From an uncultured Saprospiraceae bacterium (GTDB taxonomy: Bacteria; Bacteroidota; Bacteroidia; Chitinophagales; Saprospiraceae), in NCBI GenBank assembly GCA_938044055.1, contig CALIQO010000608.1:1-5829 (forward strand): a stretch of 5,829 nucleotides of DNA, read 5' to 3'. A program made the translations under genes and the position numbers. The notes below the pieces were generated by a model, which saw nothing but the letters and a program-made list of their open reading frames with translations, did no database searches and was not told the origin of the DNA. Numbering within the stretch: position 1 is the stretch's first letter; the number at the start of each line of letters is the position of its first letter. This document shows, in pieces, positions 4,762-5,829 of the stretch.

Positions 4762-5829
4762 ATGAAAACAATTACAATTTTACTATTCACGTTTCTACCT
4801 AATTATGCATTCAGTCAATACTTAGAAACTTTTCCAACAGCAGAAAAAGGAATTCTAAGTGGTGGAATTGATGCTATAACAGGCTGCGCTACCAATGATC
4901 CTACATCTTGTCAAAGTTTTGATTTTTCTAGTGTTGATTGGATGATAAATGGAGACCTTTCACTTCTAGATATAAATGATTATGCTAAAACCACATTGGC
5001 AGGAGTATTTGAATTTGGTGGAGATATAGATGAAGAAGTATGTTGGGAATCGCCTTTACTTGATATATCTTCAACTGGTTCGGTAACTTACTCCGTTGAT
5101 ATTGTATGGTCGGGTCAGGATAATGCCGATTATGTAGATGTAGAATATAAAACAGATCTCGTTGGTTGGACACAAATTCCTAATCAATTCGGTGGAGGAT
5201 CGCACACCATAGATTATACCACGAGTGGCAACAGCGGATCATCCACAATTACTCAAGCAGGAATAACTGGAAGCACCTTAAGTGTGAGAGTATGTGCAGA
5301 TACCAATACTTCCGTAGAATCTACTACAATTGATAATGTGAGTATTCCTGGAGCTAACCGTTTTGTTTTACCTACCGACTTGGTATACTTTACAGCTGAA
5401 AAAAAGCAGCAGGGAGTCGTCCTAGACTGGGCAACTGCATCAGAGGTAAACAATGATAAATTTCAAATAGAAGAAAGTAATAACGGTCACGATTATGAGG
5501 TAATAGGTGAAGTCCAAGGACAAGGAACTCATTCAGGATTTCAAAACTATTCTTATAGCATGAAAAGTCTTCCATCTGGAACTTCATACTATCGCTTAAA
5601 GCAAATTGATTATGATGGACGATATGAATACAGTGATGTTGTAAGTATAAACCATCATTTAGAAAATGAACAAATCCGAGTATTCTATCCTAATCCTACA
5701 ACATCAGGAGTGGTGAATATGGAATACAATTCCATTTCTGATAATAAAATTTCCATTTCAGTTTTTGACATGGCAGGAAACGTAGTTTCTAGTCCGAAAC
5801 AAACCACATCGATTGGTGAAAATATTATG
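4762..5829 (+). CDS. partial T9SS cargo protein, type A sorting domain
   Basis: This frame has no stop before the right edge; 356 codons are visible. It starts at ATG 4762 with a signal peptide (MKTITILLFTFL through AFSQ), so the protein is first exported by Sec. Residues about 20-196 form a predicted beta-sandwich domain of a kind common at the N-terminus of secreted Bacteroidota proteins: an ETF start, CWESPLLDIS (94-103), YVDVEYKTD (124-132), SVRVCAD (174-180) and TTIDNVSIP (188-196). Residues about 204-297 match the module often found before sorting domains: LDWATASEVNNDKFQIEES, then SYYRLKQIDYDG and YSDVVSI. From about residue 305, VFYPNP (307-312) and FDMAGN (335-340) mark the type A C-terminal T9SS sorting domain, with roughly 25-30 residues probably missing. 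The protein should be secreted or attached to the cell surface. There is no enzymatic motif, so the role may be adhesion or binding. Four cysteines (42, 50, 94, 178) could form disulfides. Confidence 0.88.
   Translation, partial: MKTITILLFTFLPNYAFSQYLETFPTAEKGILSGGIDAITGCATNDPTSCQSFDFSSVDWMINGDLSLLDINDYAKTTLAGVFEFGGDIDEEVCWESPLLDISSTGSVTYSVDIVWSGQDNADYVDVEYKTDLVGWTQIPNQFGGGSHTIDYTTSGNSGSSTITQAGITGSTLSVRVCADTNTSVESTTIDNVSIPGANRFVLPTDLVYFTAEKKQQGVVLDWATASEVNNDKFQIEESNNGHDYEVIGEVQGQGTHSGFQNYSYSMKSLPSGTSYYRLKQIDYDGRYEYSDVVSINHHLENEQIRVFYPNPTTSGVVNMEYNSISDNKISISVFDMAGNVVSSPKQTTSIGENIM

Noticed and set aside
4985..5587. Three antisense frames of 62-66 codons (4985-5173, 5253-5453, 5390-5587)
   Set aside because: All lie within the open T9SS cargo frame, which has a signal peptide and sorting domain; none shows a domain or a ribosome-binding site.
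1..5829. CRISPR array, tRNA/rRNA gene, insertion sequence or phage attachment site
   Set aside because: No regularly spaced repeats, cloverleaf-like sequence, transposase motif or long terminal inverted repeats were seen on either strand.

Overview
The window looks like chromosomal DNA of a member of the Bacteroidota (a marine- or soil-type Cytophagales, Saprospirales or Flavobacteriales relative; I cannot narrow it further). The reasons are the AT-rich composition (about one third G+C by eye), start codons with little Shine-Dalgarno sequence, a LytS/LytTR two-component pair of the form common in this phylum, a FISUMP-type secreted protein, short lipoprotein signals, and at the right edge a secreted protein carrying a type IX secretion (T9SS) type A sorting domain.

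Layout. On the minus strand at the left edge are two closely spaced small genes: a 37-residue single-span membrane protein (59-172), then the first 16 codons of a gene that runs off the left edge (1-49). A divergent intergenic region (173-422) follows. On the plus strand come a four-span LytS/YehU-type histidine kinase (423-1388); a LytTR response regulator that overlaps it by 4 bases (1385-2083); a lipoprotein S41-family peptidase (2126-3139); a secreted FISUMP-domain protein (3206-3856); an unrecognised lipoprotein (3884-4633); and, after a 128-base gap, an open-ended T9SS cargo protein (4762 to the window end).

How the genes may work together. The kinase and regulator are almost certainly one translationally coupled signalling pair. 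The next three genes lie on the same strand with gaps of 42, 66 and 27 bases, no convincing terminator between them, and all encode exported proteins. The simplest reading is an envelope module in which a membrane-embedded sensor controls, or is co-transcribed with, an exported NSR-like protease and two exported proteins of unknown role. The T9SS cargo after the larger gap is probably a separate transcription unit. The functional link between the kinase pair and the exported proteins is inferred from gene order only.

No RNA genes, CRISPR arrays, insertion sequences or clear attachment sites were seen. The most noteworthy items are the peptidase with a Ser/His-type rather than Ser/Lys-type active site next to a LytS/LytTR pair, a perfect 9-bp inverted repeat inside the 3' end of the regulator gene, and two small minus-strand reading frames at the left edge that are easily missed.
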